Positions 10,309 to 19,587 of a DNA stretch of 64,000 nt are shown here, piece by piece. The position numbers and the translations under genes were made by a program. The DNA is from Escherichia sp. E1V33 (lineage in GTDB: Bacteria > Pseudomonadota > Gammaproteobacteria > Enterobacterales > Enterobacteriaceae): NCBI RefSeq assembly GCF_004211955.1, contig NZ_RHJI01000021.1:62001-126000 (forward strand), in the 5' to 3' direction. Numbering within the stretch: position 1 is the stretch's first letter; the number at the start of each line of letters is the position of its first letter. Under the pieces are notes generated by a model. It ran no database searches. It was not told the origin of the DNA and was given only the letters and a program-made list of their open reading frames with translations.

Positions 10309-11712
10309 TTAAACAATGCGAAACGCATCGACTAATACACAGCGACGCAGACGGACAAACGTACGCGCGCTGGTTACCCCTTCACCGGTTGGCGTGGTGA
10401 TGGTCATGGTGGTCCAGCCTTCCCCGCCCAGCCCCAGCCCGGCAATGCACGGTCCGTTCTTGACGAAAATGCTGGTATCAATAGCGTTCGCCATCTGATT
10501 CATGTTCTCGATATTGCGCGAGTGCATTGCCGCCGTGTGGTGGCAACCGCCTTCCAGTTTCACCGCCAGCGCAATGGCATCCGCCACGTTGGCGACGCGC
10601 ACGACGGGCAGCACCGGCATCATCAGTTCGGTCACGGCAAACGGATGTTCTGCGGTGGTTTCCACAAACAGCAGACGCGTTTCTTGCGGAACTTTAAGGC
10701 CGATTGCCGCCGCGATTTTGCCTGCGTCGCGACCAACCCAGTCACGGCTGACGGTGCCTTTTCCGCGCTCGTCGATATTTTTCAGCAACACCGGTTGCAG
10801 CTGCTGCGCCTGTTCTGCGGTCAGTTTCACCGCGTGCTGGCCTTCCATCAGACGCATCAGTTCATCGGCTACGCTATCAACAACAATCAGTACCTTTTCG
10901 TCGGCACAAATGATGTTGTTATCGAAAGACGCGCCTTTGACGATGGACTGAGCAGCACGGGCGAGGTCAGCGGTTTCATCCACCACTAGCGGCGGGTTGC
11001 CAGCGCCTGCGGCAATTAGACGTTTATTGGTGTGTTTACGCGCCGCTTCTACTACCGCTTCGCCGCCGGTCACCACCAAAAGGCCTATGCCCGGAAACTT
11101 GAACAAGCGTTGCGCGGTTTCGATATCCGGATTTGCTACAGTAACCAGTAAGTTTTCCGGCCCGCCTGCGGCAACAATCGCCTGGTTGAGCAGCGTGATC
11201 GCCCGCTGGGAGACTTTTTTCGCCGCCGGATGCGGGGCAAAAATGACGCTGTTGCCCGCGGCAATCAGGCTGATGGCGTTGTTAATTACGGTTGCCGCCG
11301 GGTTAGTGGACGGCGTTACCGAAGCCACTACGCCCCAGGGCGCGTTTTCAATTAACGTCAGGCCGTTGTCGCCGGTCAGCACCTGCGGAGAGAGGCACTC
11401 TACGCCCGGCGTGCCGCGCGCCTGGGCGACGTTTTTGGCAAACTTATCTTCAACGCGACCCATGCCGGTTTCACTGACGGCAAGTTCCGCTAAATCTCTG
11501 GCGTGTTTTTCGCCTGCTTCACGAATGGCAGCAATGGCTAACTGGCGCATTGCCACGCTTTTTAACCCAAGTTGCGCCACTTTAGCGGCTGCAACGGCGT
11601 CATCCAGGGAAGCGAAAACGCCCATCTCATGAACGGCGGCGGGCGGCGTATCACTGCTTTGCATTTTCAGCAGTACCGCTTTCACCACCTGTTCAATATC
11701 CTGTTGATTCAT
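10309..11712 (-). CDS. eutE: CoA-acylating acetaldehyde dehydrogenase EutE
   Basis: Converts acetaldehyde, CoA and NAD to acetyl-CoA and NADH inside the microcompartment. It has 467 residues. The N-terminal amphipathic helix MNQQDIEQVVKAVLLKM resembles the EutC targeting peptide and is the expected encapsulation signal, followed by a linker to about residue 35. The aldehyde dehydrogenase core shows ENAPWGVVASVTPSTNPAAT (cofactor site) and the catalytic Cys in GASFDNNIICADEKVLIV. It lies 11 bases after eutN. Confidence 0.97.
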   Translation of the reverse strand: MNQQDIEQVVKAVLLKMQSSDTPPAAVHEMGVFASLDDAVAAAKVAQLGLKSVAMRQLAIAAIREAGEKHARDLAELAVSETGMGRVEDKFAKNVAQARGTPGVECLSPQVLTGDNGLTLIENAPWGVVASVTPSTNPAATVINNAISLIAAGNSVIFAPHPAAKKVSQRAITLLNQAIVAAGGPENLLVTVANPDIETAQRLFKFPGIGLLVVTGGEAVVEAARKHTNKRLIAAGAGNPPLVVDETADLARAAQSIVKGASFDNNIICADEKVLIVVDSVADELMRLMEGQHAVKLTAEQAQQLQPVLLKNIDERGKGTVSRDWVGRDAGKIAAAIGLKVPQETRLLFVETTAEHPFAVTELMMPVLPVVRVANVADAIALAVKLEGGCHHTAAMHSRNIENMNQMANAIDTSIFVKNGPCIAGLGLGGEGWTTMTITTPTGEGVTSARTFVRLRRCVLVDAFRIV

Positions 11713-11723
11713 GATGTTCTGCC

Positions 11724-12011
11724 TTATTTGTGGAAAATTACCTGACCGCCAGACACCACCTCATCGACGATGCCAATCACGCATAGATCGACCGGTGACG
11801 TTTCGCTTTTATGCGCCTGGCGGGCGGAACTACCGCTCACCAGCAACACCCACTCCCCGGTTCCCGCGCCAATATTGTCGATGGCGACGGCACATTGCCC
11901 GTCAGGCTTACCTTGTGGATCAATCATTTCCACCATCAGCAATTTGTCATGCGCCAGTCCGTGATGGCGTACGGTACAAACAATTTGTCCAGTGACGACT
12001 GCCAGTTTCAT
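11724..12011 (-). CDS. eutN: Microcompartment vertex protein EutN
   Basis: Small CcmL/EutN-family (BMC-P) protein whose pentamers cap the vertices of the shell. It has 95 residues, starting MKLAVVTGQIVCTVRHHGL, with the typical IDNIGAGTGEWVLLVSGSSAR loop. A strong GGAGG Shine-Dalgarno lies just upstream of the ATG at 12011. It is separated from eutM by 106 bases, the longest gap in this half of the operon. Also called cchB. Confidence 0.96.
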   Translation of the reverse strand: MKLAVVTGQIVCTVRHHGLAHDKLLMVEMIDPQGKPDGQCAVAIDNIGAGTGEWVLLVSGSSARQAHKSETSPVDLCVIGIVDEVVSGGQVIFHK

Positions 12012-12086
12012 ACCCGCCTCCGTGGCGTATTTCAGGTAAAAGCTCCCCCTACCCTCCGCAGAAGGTAAAATGAAAAAGGAGAGAGC

Positions 12087-12108
12087 GTGACGCCCGAATC
12101 GACGTCAC
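12087..12108 (-). other. Small hairpin in the eutM-eutN gap
   Basis: 6-bp inverted repeat GTGACG / CGTCAC with a 10-base loop in the 106-base gap after eutM. Weak, but in a position where a processing site could separate the abundant hexamer message from the rest. Confidence 0.3.
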
Positions 12109-12117
12109 ACAGGGTGA

Positions 12118-12411
12118 TTACAGGTTGCTGCTATCGCCTTTCAGGCCGATCGGAAAAACTTCTTCCAGGTCGCCGTGCGGACGCGGGATAACGTGTACGG
12201 ATACCAGCTCGCCGATACGCTGTGCCGCTGCGGCACCTGCATCGGTCGCGGCCTTACAGGCTGCAACATCACCGCGAACCATCGCAGTACACAGGCCACC
12301 GCCAATCTGCTTAACACCAACCAGCTTGACACGCGCAGCTTTAACCATCGCGTCAGAAGCCTCAATCAGTGCAACCAGGCCCCGGGTTTCGATCATTCCT
12401 AATGCTTCCAT
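12118..12411 (-). CDS. eutM: Major microcompartment shell hexamer protein EutM
   Basis: Canonical single-domain BMC (Pfam 00936) shell protein whose hexamers tile the facets of the ethanolamine compartment. It has 97 residues from the ATG at 12411 ([26 protein letters not shown]); the frame stays open 14 codons upstream, but a GAGG ribosome site lies 8 bases before this ATG and the family starts here. The pore loop KQIGGG is present. It is followed by eutN after 106 bases, perhaps reflecting differential expression of hexamer and pentamer. Also called cchA. Confidence 0.96.
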   Translation of the reverse strand: MEALGMIETRGLVALIEASDAMVKAARVKLVGVKQIGGGLCTAMVRGDVAACKAATDAGAAAAQRIGELVSVHVIPRPHGDLEEVFPIGLKGDSSNL

Positions 12412-12449
12412 TGTGTTTTCCTCTTTATAAGGGTCCAGAACGGGACCGT

Positions 12450-13466
12450 TCATTCAACCAGTGTTTGTAAACTGCTCTCGCGGTTCACTTCTGTCTGACG
12501 TGGTACGGCTGCTACCAGCGCCAGTTCGATAATTTCCTGCACGCTACAACCACGAGAGAGATCGTGCATCGGCGCGGCAAGTCCTTGTATCAATGGCCCG
12601 ACAGCACGATATCCGCCGAGTCGTTGTGCGATTTTGTAGCCAATATTTCCGGCTTCCAGCGACGGAAAAACCATTACATTAGCTTTGCCCTGTAGCGGGC
12701 TGGCAGGCGCTTTTTGCGCCGCGACATCCGGCACAAAGGCGGCGTCAAACTGCAACTCGCCATCGACTACCAGCTTTGGTGCGCGCTCACGGACGATTTC
12801 TGTCGCCTGCTGGACATTGGCAACGCAGGGGTGACGGGCGCTACCGTTACTGGAAAACGACAGCATCGCCACGCGCGGCTCTTCTCCGGTGATGGCGCGC
12901 CAGGTTTCGGCGCTGGCAAGCGCGATATCCGCCAGCTGCGCCGCCGTCGGCTGTGGCACCACGCTGCAATCGGCAAAGCCCAACGCCGGGCCGCTGTACT
13001 GCGGCAACATCAGGAAAATGGAGGAGAGCGTTTTACAGCCCGGCTGCAAACCAATAATGCGTAATCCGGCACGCAGCACATTCGCTGTAGAAGAGAGGTT
13101 GCCTGCAATACAGACATCCGCTTTACCGGCGCTAACCATTGCGGCGGCGAACATCAGCGGATCGGTGAGTTTTTCCAGCGCATCCGGCGGTGTTTTTTCT
13201 CCCGCGCGAGCTAACCAACGTTGGGCAAATTCTTCCCGCATTGTGATGTTGCCATGCGGATCAATCACCTGTAGCCCGTCCATCGCTACGCCGTGACTGA
13301 GCGCAAACTGACGAAGTTCAAACGGACTGGCGACCAGAATAGGCGTCGCCAGTCCTTGTTGATGCAGGTACTGCGCGGCTTTCAGTACGCGCTGGTCTAA
13401 CGCATCCGGAAAAACCACTCTGGCGGGCGCTCGCAACGCCAGTTCACGACAACGTTCAATAATCAT
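12450..13466 (-). CDS. eutD: Phosphotransacetylase EutD
   Basis: Converts acetyl-CoA plus phosphate to acetyl phosphate and CoA, recycling CoA for EutE and feeding ATP production through acetate kinase. It has 338 residues: a stand-alone PTA catalytic domain without the regulatory N-terminal part of Pta. Core motifs: [25 protein letters not shown], the [13 protein letters not shown] segment and [19 protein letters not shown]. It overlaps eutT by 4 bases. Confidence 0.96.
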   Translation of the reverse strand: MIIERCRELALRAPARVVFPDALDQRVLKAAQYLHQQGLATPILVASPFELRQFALSHGVAMDGLQVIDPHGNITMREEFAQRWLARAGEKTPPDALEKLTDPLMFAAAMVSAGKADVCIAGNLSSTANVLRAGLRIIGLQPGCKTLSSIFLMLPQYSGPALGFADCSVVPQPTAAQLADIALASAETWRAITGEEPRVAMLSFSSNGSARHPCVANVQQATEIVRERAPKLVVDGELQFDAAFVPDVAAQKAPASPLQGKANVMVFPSLEAGNIGYKIAQRLGGYRAVGPLIQGLAAPMHDLSRGCSVQEIIELALVAAVPRQTEVNRESSLQTLVE

Positions 13467-14266
13467 TGCGTTTCTCCCAGTCGTTGTTGGATCTGCTTCA
13501 CCGTTAGCGGGTGCTTCGTTACGCTCAGGATCATCATTACGTAAACCGTGCTGGAAAGGCGGTTCAGCGCCTGCAAGATGTCCGGGCGTAATACTTCAAA
13601 ACTGCGGTTGATAAACACCTGCGCCGCTACGGTTTCGGCTTCACGCACTTTGGTGCGTAGCAGATTCAGCAACGCCGCATCGCGTCCGTGGCTGGCTTCC
13701 GGCACCAGATGATCGTGGTCGAGATAGCGCAGCGGCTGGTGAGAAAGCCGGTGCAGATCTTCATCAGAAAGTCCGACAATCGCCTGGCAGCCCAGCGGTT
13801 CGCTCAACGCATCGGCACGCATAATGTTGCCAAGACGCGAACGGATATCCGCCAGCCACGGCTGCCACGGTTCTGCCAGTTCAATTTGCAGCCACACTGC
13901 CAGCGCAATGGTGCTGTCGAGAACAGCGCGAAAACCCAGACGCGGATCGCTTTTGGCGACCATTTTTTCCGCCGACAGGTGAGTCAGCGTATCCGGCTTT
14001 TTCGCCACCGGCTGGCGGCACAGTTCGCAGCATGCCTGCGGATGGTCATCGCTACTGGTCAGACCGTGAACGGGCTGCGGCTGCTGCTGTTCATCGTCAA
14101 CGAACAGGCTGCCCCGCTCGTCAATAAACTTGATGCGCAGATGGCGGCTTTCCAGTAACTCCCGGGCAGAGGGCGTCAGGCGACTGTCCGCAGGGAGATG
14201 GATCTCTGCGCCTTCGCTGAGCGTATGGTTCGCTCTTAGCCATGCTTCGGTGATGAAATCTTTCAT
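13463..14266 (-). CDS. eutT: ATP:cob(I)alamin adenosyltransferase EutT
   Basis: Makes adenosylcobalamin, the cofactor of EutBC and the inducer sensed with EutR. It has 267 residues. The metal site known from Salmonella EutT, H-X11-CC-X2-C, is intact: H67, C79, C80 and C83. The remainder is the EutT/PduO-unrelated adenosyltransferase fold. Stop and start codons overlap by 4 bases with both upstream eutQ and downstream eutD, so the three are likely translationally coupled. Confidence 0.96.
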   Translation of the reverse strand: MKDFITEAWLRANHTLSEGAEIHLPADSRLTPSARELLESRHLRIKFIDERGSLFVDDEQQQPQPVHGLTSSDDHPQACCELCRQPVAKKPDTLTHLSAEKMVAKSDPRLGFRAVLDSTIALAVWLQIELAEPWQPWLADIRSRLGNIMRADALSEPLGCQAIVGLSDEDLHRLSHQPLRYLDHDHLVPEASHGRDAALLNLLRTKVREAETVAAQVFINRSFEVLRPDILQALNRLSSTVYVMMILSVTKHPLTVKQIQQRLGETQ

Positions 14267-14964
14267 AGGGATTGCCAGTTAGCCGGCCAGGCGACATACA
14301 GGAATTTCACGCTGGATGTCGTACCAAATTCAATGCTGGAGCCTTTCGGGATAAACATCACGTCGCCCGCTTTGGCGATCATGGTTTCGCCTTCGTGGCG
14401 AACATGCAGTTCCCCTTCCAGTACCATGTCGATTTCGTCGTAGTTCAGGGTCCACGGGAAGAAGGCGTTGTCCCACTGCATAAAACCGGCGGCCATGCTG
14501 CTGCCGTCGTCTCCGGTGACCAGATCCGTTAAACCGACGCAGTGCGGCTCTGCACCGTCGAAACGACCAAACTTAACGCTGCTGCCGTCGATCACTTTAA
14601 TGCCGCCTTTACCCGTCACCGATTTAAAGCTCGGCTGCATTGCGCCCTGCTCCAGCGACTGTTTTTCCTTCATCACTTTTTCCATCAACTGCGCGACCAG
14701 ACTTTCGGTAAACTGGCCTTCCGGCAACTGGGCGATGATGGTTTCGCGGATGCGCTGGATGTCGTTTTTATCGGCTGGCGCGCTGGCGGGAACGGATGCC
14801 GTTACCGGGGTCGATTCATCGCATTCGGTGATGGTAAAACCCAGCAGGTCCGCCACTTCGCGGGCTTCCGGGGTAATAATGCTGGCGCGCAGAACCACGG
14901 ACATTGCCTGTTCGCCGCGCGCGTGTGCTTCACGAATATCATTCGCTGTGATGAGTTTTTTCAC
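14263..14964 (-). CDS. eutQ: Cupin-type acetate kinase EutQ
   Basis: Cupin protein of ethanolamine operons; in Salmonella it has acetate kinase activity and is needed under anaerobic conditions. It has 233 residues from a GTG start at 14964 (V/M-KKLITANDIREAH). The frame extends 22 codons further into eutP, but the GTG has a GGAGGA Shine-Dalgarno 7 bases upstream. The C-terminal cupin barrel (about residues 120-233) shows WTLNYDEIDMVLEGELHVRHEG and AKAGDVMFIPKGSSIEFG. It overlaps the end of eutP by 26 bases. Confidence 0.94.
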   Translation of the reverse strand: MKKLITANDIREAHARGEQAMSVVLRASIITPEAREVADLLGFTITECDESTPVTASVPASAPADKNDIQRIRETIIAQLPEGQFTESLVAQLMEKVMKEKQSLEQGAMQPSFKSVTGKGGIKVIDGSSVKFGRFDGAEPHCVGLTDLVTGDDGSSMAAGFMQWDNAFFPWTLNYDEIDMVLEGELHVRHEGETMIAKAGDVMFIPKGSSIEFGTTSSVKFLYVAWPANWQSL

Positions 14965-15418
14965 CTGCTTCCTCCTGTTCGGTGAGAGATGCCAGATAAT
15001 CCACCAGTTGCTGCACGCTTTGCGGGTCATGGCTGTTTAGCGTGAAAATTGGCTCTTCAAAGCCAGTCTCAAGCAATAACTGTCGCGTTGCGGTGACGTC
15101 AGCATCCGGCATGTCCGTTTTACTGATGACGGCGATTTGCCGTTTACTGGCGCCAATATCCAGCAGCCCGGCAGGTAATCGGCTTTCCGGATCATTCGCG
15201 CCGTGGACATATATCAGCATGTCCACATCCTGTAGCGTGGTTATTAAGGCGTGATACCACCGGGGATGGCTAAAATATTCACCCGGAGTATCAATATCAC
15301 CATTATGATTAAATTCCACAGCCTGTGTTTTTCTGGCGAGGGTATAATCTCCCTGCAACGCATTAAATAACGTTGTTTTTCCTGCCCCGACGGTACCCAC
15401 AAACGCAATTCGTTTCAT
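14939..15418 (-). CDS. eutP: Small GTPase-like protein EutP
   Basis: P-loop NTPase of the EutP/PduV family; Salmonella EutP has acetate kinase activity, and PduV associates with the compartment. It has 159 residues. The Walker A/G1 motif GTVGAGKTTLFNAL lies at residues 8-21; the G3-like DTPGEYFSHP and G4-like SKTDMPDAD follow in order. It lies 12 bases after eutS, and its last 26 bases contain the eutQ ribosome site and start. Confidence 0.95.
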   Translation of the reverse strand: MKRIAFVGTVGAGKTTLFNALQGDYTLARKTQAVEFNHNGDIDTPGEYFSHPRWYHALITTLQDVDMLIYVHGANDPESRLPAGLLDIGASKRQIAVISKTDMPDADVTATRQLLLETGFEEPIFTLNSHDPQSVQQLVDYLASLTEQEEAGEKTHHSE

Positions 15419-15430
15419 GAATGCCTCGTA

Positions 15431-15766
15431 TTAACTTTTGGTCATTTCACAAAGCGTATAATTTAATAAGCGTCCTAAACCGCTGACGGTTTGTGATAAC
15501 GCTTCTTCTACTGCGCCCACCGAGCCATAAATCACCAGCGCGCCGCTAAAACGGTCGAGAAAACCGATATGCACATCAGCGGCTTTTAGTGCTAAATCAC
15601 CGGCAATCATCGCTGTTTCGCCTGGAGTTAGCGTCATAATGCCAATTGCGCCCGCATCCGGAACGCCGATTTTCTTCGCCAGTTCTTCGCCTGGATGCGC
15701 GATCAGATGCGCCAGCGTAACCTGTTTTCCGGGTACAAATTCCTGAATGATGCGTTCTTTGTCCAT
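15431..15766 (-). CDS. eutS: Microcompartment shell protein EutS
   Basis: BMC shell protein with a circularly permuted domain; its hexamers are bent and are thought to help form edges or nucleate assembly. It has 111 residues from the ATG at 15766 ([25 protein letters not shown]), preceded by an AGGCGG-type ribosome site; the frame is open 24 codons upstream without family support. It is the first gene of the operon, so the main promoter must lie in 15767-16000, where a CRP-like palindrome is found. Confidence 0.95.
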
Positions 15767-15850
15767 GAGTCGCCGCCTGTAAAAAACGTGAGTGTATCGT
15801 GACAATTTTTCGTCAGAGTAAATAACAAAATTCGGCAATCGCGTTTAAAA

Positions 15851-15866
15851 GGTGAGATAGATCACT
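15851..15866 (-). promoter_or_regulatory. CRP-like palindrome upstream of eutS
   Basis: GTGA-GATAGA-TCAC, an exact match to the core of the CRP consensus (GTGA-N6-TCAC), about 85 bases upstream of the eutS start. Catabolite control of the eut operon through Crp is established in enterobacteria; assigning this copy as the site is inference. The EutR operator was not located. Confidence 0.6.
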
Positions 15867-15995
15867 AAGAATGGAGAGATATTTACCGTGAGATATAAAC
15901 TTTCATATGCAGCGCATGAATAAATATAAAAATATTACTTTTTAATGTCGGGTAATTTATTTGCTATTAGTAAAAGCAGTAAGAGGTATTGATAA

Positions 15996-16033
15996 TATAA
16001 AAATCGCTTACCCCGAATTACTCAGGGTAAGCG
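15996..16033 (-). terminator. Intrinsic terminator of maeB
   Basis: Perfect 9-bp stem (CGCTTACCC / GGGTAAGCG, 16005-16013 with 16025-16033) with an 11-base loop, followed on the minus strand by ATTTTTATATT. It lies 18 bases past the maeB stop and separates maeB from the eut promoter. Confidence 0.85.
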
Positions 16034-16050
16034 TGATAGTTAAGGAAGAA

Positions 16051-18330
16051 TTACAGCGGCTGGGTTTGCGCTTCAACCACGGCGAGCGCCACCATGTTGA
16101 CAATACGACGCACTGACGCGATCGGCGTTAACACGTGAACCGGTTTTGCCACACCCATCAGCACCGGGCCGACAGTGACACCTTCCGAGCTGGAAACGCG
16201 CAGTAAGTTGTAACTAATTCGAGCTGCTTCCATGTTCGGCATCACCAGAATATTAGCGGAACCTTTCAGGGTGCTGTCCGGCATACGGTCGTTGCGAATC
16301 GCTTCTACCAGCGCCGCATCGCCGTGCATTTCACCATCAATCATCAGTTCTGGCGCACGTTCCCTGACCAGTTCCAGCGCCTGACGCATTTTGCTCGACG
16401 ACGGGCAGTCAGAAGAACCAAAGTTGGAGTGCGACAACAGAGCAACGCGCGGTTCAATACCGAAACGACGGACAGTTTCTGCCGCCATCAAGGTGATCTC
16501 CGCCAGCTCTTCTGCGTCTGGTTCGTCATTGACGTAGGTATCGGCAATAAAGGTGTTACCACTCGGCAGCAGCAGCGCGTTCATTGCACCTGCGGTGTGA
16601 ACGCCATCGCGATAACCAAAGACATTTTTCACCACGCTAAAATGTTCATGATAATCGCCCACCGTACCGCAGATCATTGCATCGGCTTCCCCACGCTGAA
16701 CCATGATCGCACCGATCACCGTCGGGTTGCTGATCAGCGCACGCTGCGCCTGTTCCTGAGTGACACCACGGCGCTTCATGATCTGGAAGTATTCGCTCCA
16801 GTACTCTTTAAAACGCGGATCGGATTCGTTATTGACAATCTCAAAATCAACGCCCGCTTTGATCTGCAAGCCCAGTTTCTGAATACGCATTTCGATAACG
16901 TTCGGACGCCCGATAAGGATCGGTTTCGCCAGTCCCAGGGTTACCAGTTCCTGAGTCGCATGCAGAACGCGCGCCTCTTCCCCTTCCGGCAGAACTACGC
17001 GCTTCGGCGCTTTGCGAGCCTGGGAGAAAATCGGCTTCATAAACAGGTTGGTTTTGTAAACGAACTCAGTCAGCTTATCGATGTAGACATCGAAATCAGC
17101 AATCGGACGCGTCGCTACGCCGGACTCCATCGCCGCTTTCGCCACCGCAGGGGCGATCTTGACGATCAGACGCGGATCGAACGGTTTTGGAATGATGTAT
17201 TCAGGGCCAAAACTCAGATCCTGATCGCCATACGCTGAAGCCACCACTTCGCTCTGTTCCGCATGGGCCAGTTCTGCAATCGCGCGTACCGCCGCCAGTT
17301 TCATCTCTTCATTGATAGCCGTTGCGCCAACGTCAAGCGCTCCACGGAAGATGAACGGGAAGCAAAGCACGTTGTTGACCTGGTTTGGATAGTCAGAACG
17401 GCCGGTACAGATGATGGCATCCGGACGCACTTCTTTCGCCAGCGGCGGCAGAATTTCCGGTTCCGGGTTCGCCAGCGCCAGGATCATTGGCGCGCGAGCC
17501 ATTTTCTTCACCATCTCCTGAGTCAGCACTTTCGGGCCGGAACAGCCAAGGAAAATATCCGCGCCTTCAATCACATCATCGAGGGTACGTTTGCCGTCAT
17601 CCACTACCGCATATGCGGCTTTGGTTTCCGCCATGTTTGGCTCACGCCCTTGATAAATAACGCCTTTTGAGTCGCACACCACGATGTTATGTTTTTGCAG
17701 ACCCAGCGCCACCAGCAGGTTCATACAGGCAATTGCCGCTGCGCCCGCACCAGAAACCACCATCCGTACGTCGGAGATATTTTTCTCTACCACGCGTAAG
17801 CCGTTGAGAATGGCGGCGGTGCTGATAATTGCCGTCCCGTGCTGGTCATCGTGGAATACCGGAATGTTCATCCGCTCGCGCAGTTTCTGTTCAATATAGA
17901 AACATTCTGGCGCTTTAATATCTTCGAGGTTGATACCGCCGAAGGTCGGTTCAAGTGCGGCGACCACTTCGATAAATTTGTCCGGATCCAGTTCATCCAC
18001 TTCGATGTCAAACACATCTATCCCGGCGAATTTCTTAAACAGAACGCCCTTACCTTCCATCACCGGTTTACCTGCCAGCGCGCCAATATTACCCAACCCC
18101 AGCACTGCAGTACCGTTAGAGATAACTGCTACCAGGTTACCGCGCGCGGTGTATTTGTAGGCTTTTAACGGATCTTTTTCGATTTCAAGACAAGGCGCGG
18201 CGACACCCGGTGAATAGGCCAGCGCCAGATCGCGCTGCGTTGCCAGAGGTTTGGTCGGAGAAACCTGGATTTTTCCTGGTACAGGAAATTCATGGAAATC
18301 AAGTGCACTTTGTTTTAACTGCTCATCCAT
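16051..18330 (-). CDS. maeB: NADP-dependent malic enzyme MaeB
   Basis: Oxidatively decarboxylates malate to pyruvate with NADP, supplying NADPH. It has 759 residues, the long form: an N-terminal malic enzyme domain (about 1-430; [12 protein letters not shown] near residue 38, [12 protein letters not shown] catalytic segment, [16 protein letters not shown] for NADP) fused to a C-terminal phosphotransacetylase-like domain (about 430-759) that is known to be regulatory and to mediate acetyl-CoA inhibition. Divergent from talA, with 287 bases between the starts. Confidence 0.97.
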   Translation of the reverse strand: MDEQLKQSALDFHEFPVPGKIQVSPTKPLATQRDLALAYSPGVAAPCLEIEKDPLKAYKYTARGNLVAVISNGTAVLGLGNIGALAGKPVMEGKGVLFKKFAGIDVFDIEVDELDPDKFIEVVAALEPTFGGINLEDIKAPECFYIEQKLRERMNIPVFHDDQHGTAIISTAAILNGLRVVEKNISDVRMVVSGAGAAAIACMNLLVALGLQKHNIVVCDSKGVIYQGREPNMAETKAAYAVVDDGKRTLDDVIEGADIFLGCSGPKVLTQEMVKKMARAPMILALANPEPEILPPLAKEVRPDAIICTGRSDYPNQVNNVLCFPFIFRGALDVGATAINEEMKLAAVRAIAELAHAEQSEVVASAYGDQDLSFGPEYIIPKPFDPRLIVKIAPAVAKAAMESGVATRPIADFDVYIDKLTEFVYKTNLFMKPIFSQARKAPKRVVLPEGEEARVLHATQELVTLGLAKPILIGRPNVIEMRIQKLGLQIKAGVDFEIVNNESDPRFKEYWSEYFQIMKRRGVTQEQAQRALISNPTVIGAIMVQRGEADAMICGTVGDYHEHFSVVKNVFGYRDGVHTAGAMNALLLPSGNTFIADTYVNDEPDAEELAEITLMAAETVRRFGIEPRVALLSHSNFGSSDCPSSSKMRQALELVRERAPELMIDGEMHGDAALVEAIRNDRMPDSTLKGSANILVMPNMEAARISYNLLRVSSSEGVTVGPVLMGVAKPVHVLTPIASVRRIVNMVALAVVEAQTQPL

Positions 18331-18342
18331 TTGGTTGTTCCT

Positions 18343-18358
18343 TTCACGTAACGTTCAC
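18343..18358. promoter_or_regulatory. CreB-type direct repeat in the maeB-talA intergenic region
   Basis: TTCAC-GTAACG-TTCAC matches the CreB tag TTCAC-N6-TTCAC exactly. talA belongs to the known CreBC regulon. The site is 12 bases upstream of the maeB start codon and 259 bases upstream of talA, so which gene it serves is inference. Confidence 0.6.
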
Positions 18359-18528
18359 AAAAATAGGTGTGGGCAACGGCCTCAGCCCACAACGTGGCGC
18401 ACATTATTACCTTGCCGGAGCTTCGAGACTCTGAGCAAGCCCAAACTCTCCCCCATTAAATAATGTTTTGGTAATAATCCTATAACACTGATGTTACCTG
18501 CTTCATCCAGCAATACCATGCCTGTCTG

Positions 18529-18535
18529 CTATGCT
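18529..18535 (+). promoter_or_regulatory. Possible sigma-S-type -10 element of talA
   Basis: CTATGCT preceded by TG, resembling the extended -10 favoured by RpoS, about 83 bases upstream of the talA start. talA-tktB is known to be RpoS dependent; the match is short and this call is tentative. Confidence 0.35.
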
Positions 18536-18617
18536 TTTTTGATGCGTTTAGCGAAATTTCTCAGAAGTGTGAATTAACGCACTCATCTAACACTTTACTT
18601 TTCAAGGAGTATTTCCT

Positions 18618-19568
18618 ATGAACGAGTTAGACGGCATCAAACAGTTCACCACTGTCGTGGCAGACAGCGGTGATATAGAGTCCATTCGCCATTATCATCC
18701 CCAGGATGCCACCACCAATCCTTCGCTGTTACTCAAGGCTGCCGGTTTATCACAATATGAGCATTTAATAGACGATGCCATTGCCTGGGGTAAAAAAAAT
18801 GGCAAGACCCAGGAACAACAAGTCGTTGCGGCCTGTGACAAACTGGCAGTCAATTTCGGTACAGAAATTCTCAAAATCGTACCCGGTCGCGTGTCGACAG
18901 AAGTTGACGCACGCCTCTCTTTTGACAAAGAAAAGAGTATTGAAAAAGCGCGCCATCTGGTGGACTTGTATCAACAGCAAGGCGTTGAGAAATCACGCAT
19001 TTTGATAAAGCTGGCTTCAACCTGGGAAGGAATTTGCGCGGCAGAAGAACTGGAAAAAGAAGGTATTAACTGCAACCTGACGCTGCTGTTTTCTTTTGCT
19101 CAGGCACGGGCCTGTGCAGAAGCTGGCGTTTTTCTGATTTCCCCGTTTGTAGGTCGTATTTATGACTGGTATCAGGCGCGCAAACCGATGGATCCGTATG
19201 TGGTAGAGGAAGATCCAGGTGTCAAATCTGTGCGCAACATCTACGACTACTACAAGCAACATCGCTACGAAACCATTGTGATGGGCGCGAGCTTCCGTCG
19301 CACCGAACAAATCCTCGCCTTAACCGGCTGTGACCGTCTGACTATCGCACCGAATTTGCTGAAGGAGCTGCAGGAAAAAGTTTCGCCAGTGGTACGTAAA
19401 TTAATCCCACCTTCTCAGACGTTCCCACGCCCAGCTCCCATGAGCGAAGCGGAGTTCCGTTGGGAGCACAATCAGGATCCGATGGCGGTAGAAAAACTGT
19501 CTGAAGGCATTCGTCTGTTCGCCGTTGATCAACGCAAACTGGAAGATCTTCTTGCCGCCAAACTATAA
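18618..19568 (+). CDS. talA: Transaldolase A
   Basis: Pentose-phosphate enzyme that moves a dihydroxyacetone unit from sedoheptulose 7-phosphate to glyceraldehyde 3-phosphate. It has 316 residues, with AAGG-type ribosome site at 18602. The Schiff-base lysine lies in [13 protein letters not shown]; the substrate-entry motif [14 protein letters not shown] is near residue 30. It lies 19 bases before tktB, with which it forms a stationary-phase operon. It is the second-copy isozyme (talB is elsewhere in E. coli). Confidence 0.97.
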   Translation: MNELDGIKQFTTVVADSGDIESIRHYHPQDATTNPSLLLKAAGLSQYEHLIDDAIAWGKKNGKTQEQQVVAACDKLAVNFGTEILKIVPGRVSTEVDARLSFDKEKSIEKARHLVDLYQQQGVEKSRILIKLASTWEGICAAEELEKEGINCNLTLLFSFAQARACAEAGVFLISPFVGRIYDWYQARKPMDPYVVEEDPGVKSVRNIYDYYKQHRYETIVMGASFRRTEQILALTGCDRLTIAPNLLKELQEKVSPVVRKLIPPSQTFPRPAPMSEAEFRWEHNQDPMAVEKLSEGIRLFAVDQRKLEDLLAAKL

Positions 19569-19587
19569 ACCAGCCACGGAGTGTTAT

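Noticed and set aside
16324..17238. 304-codon plus-strand ORF opposite maeB
   Set aside because: Antisense shadow of maeB; composition rich in His/Arg/Phe as is usual for such frames and no family match.
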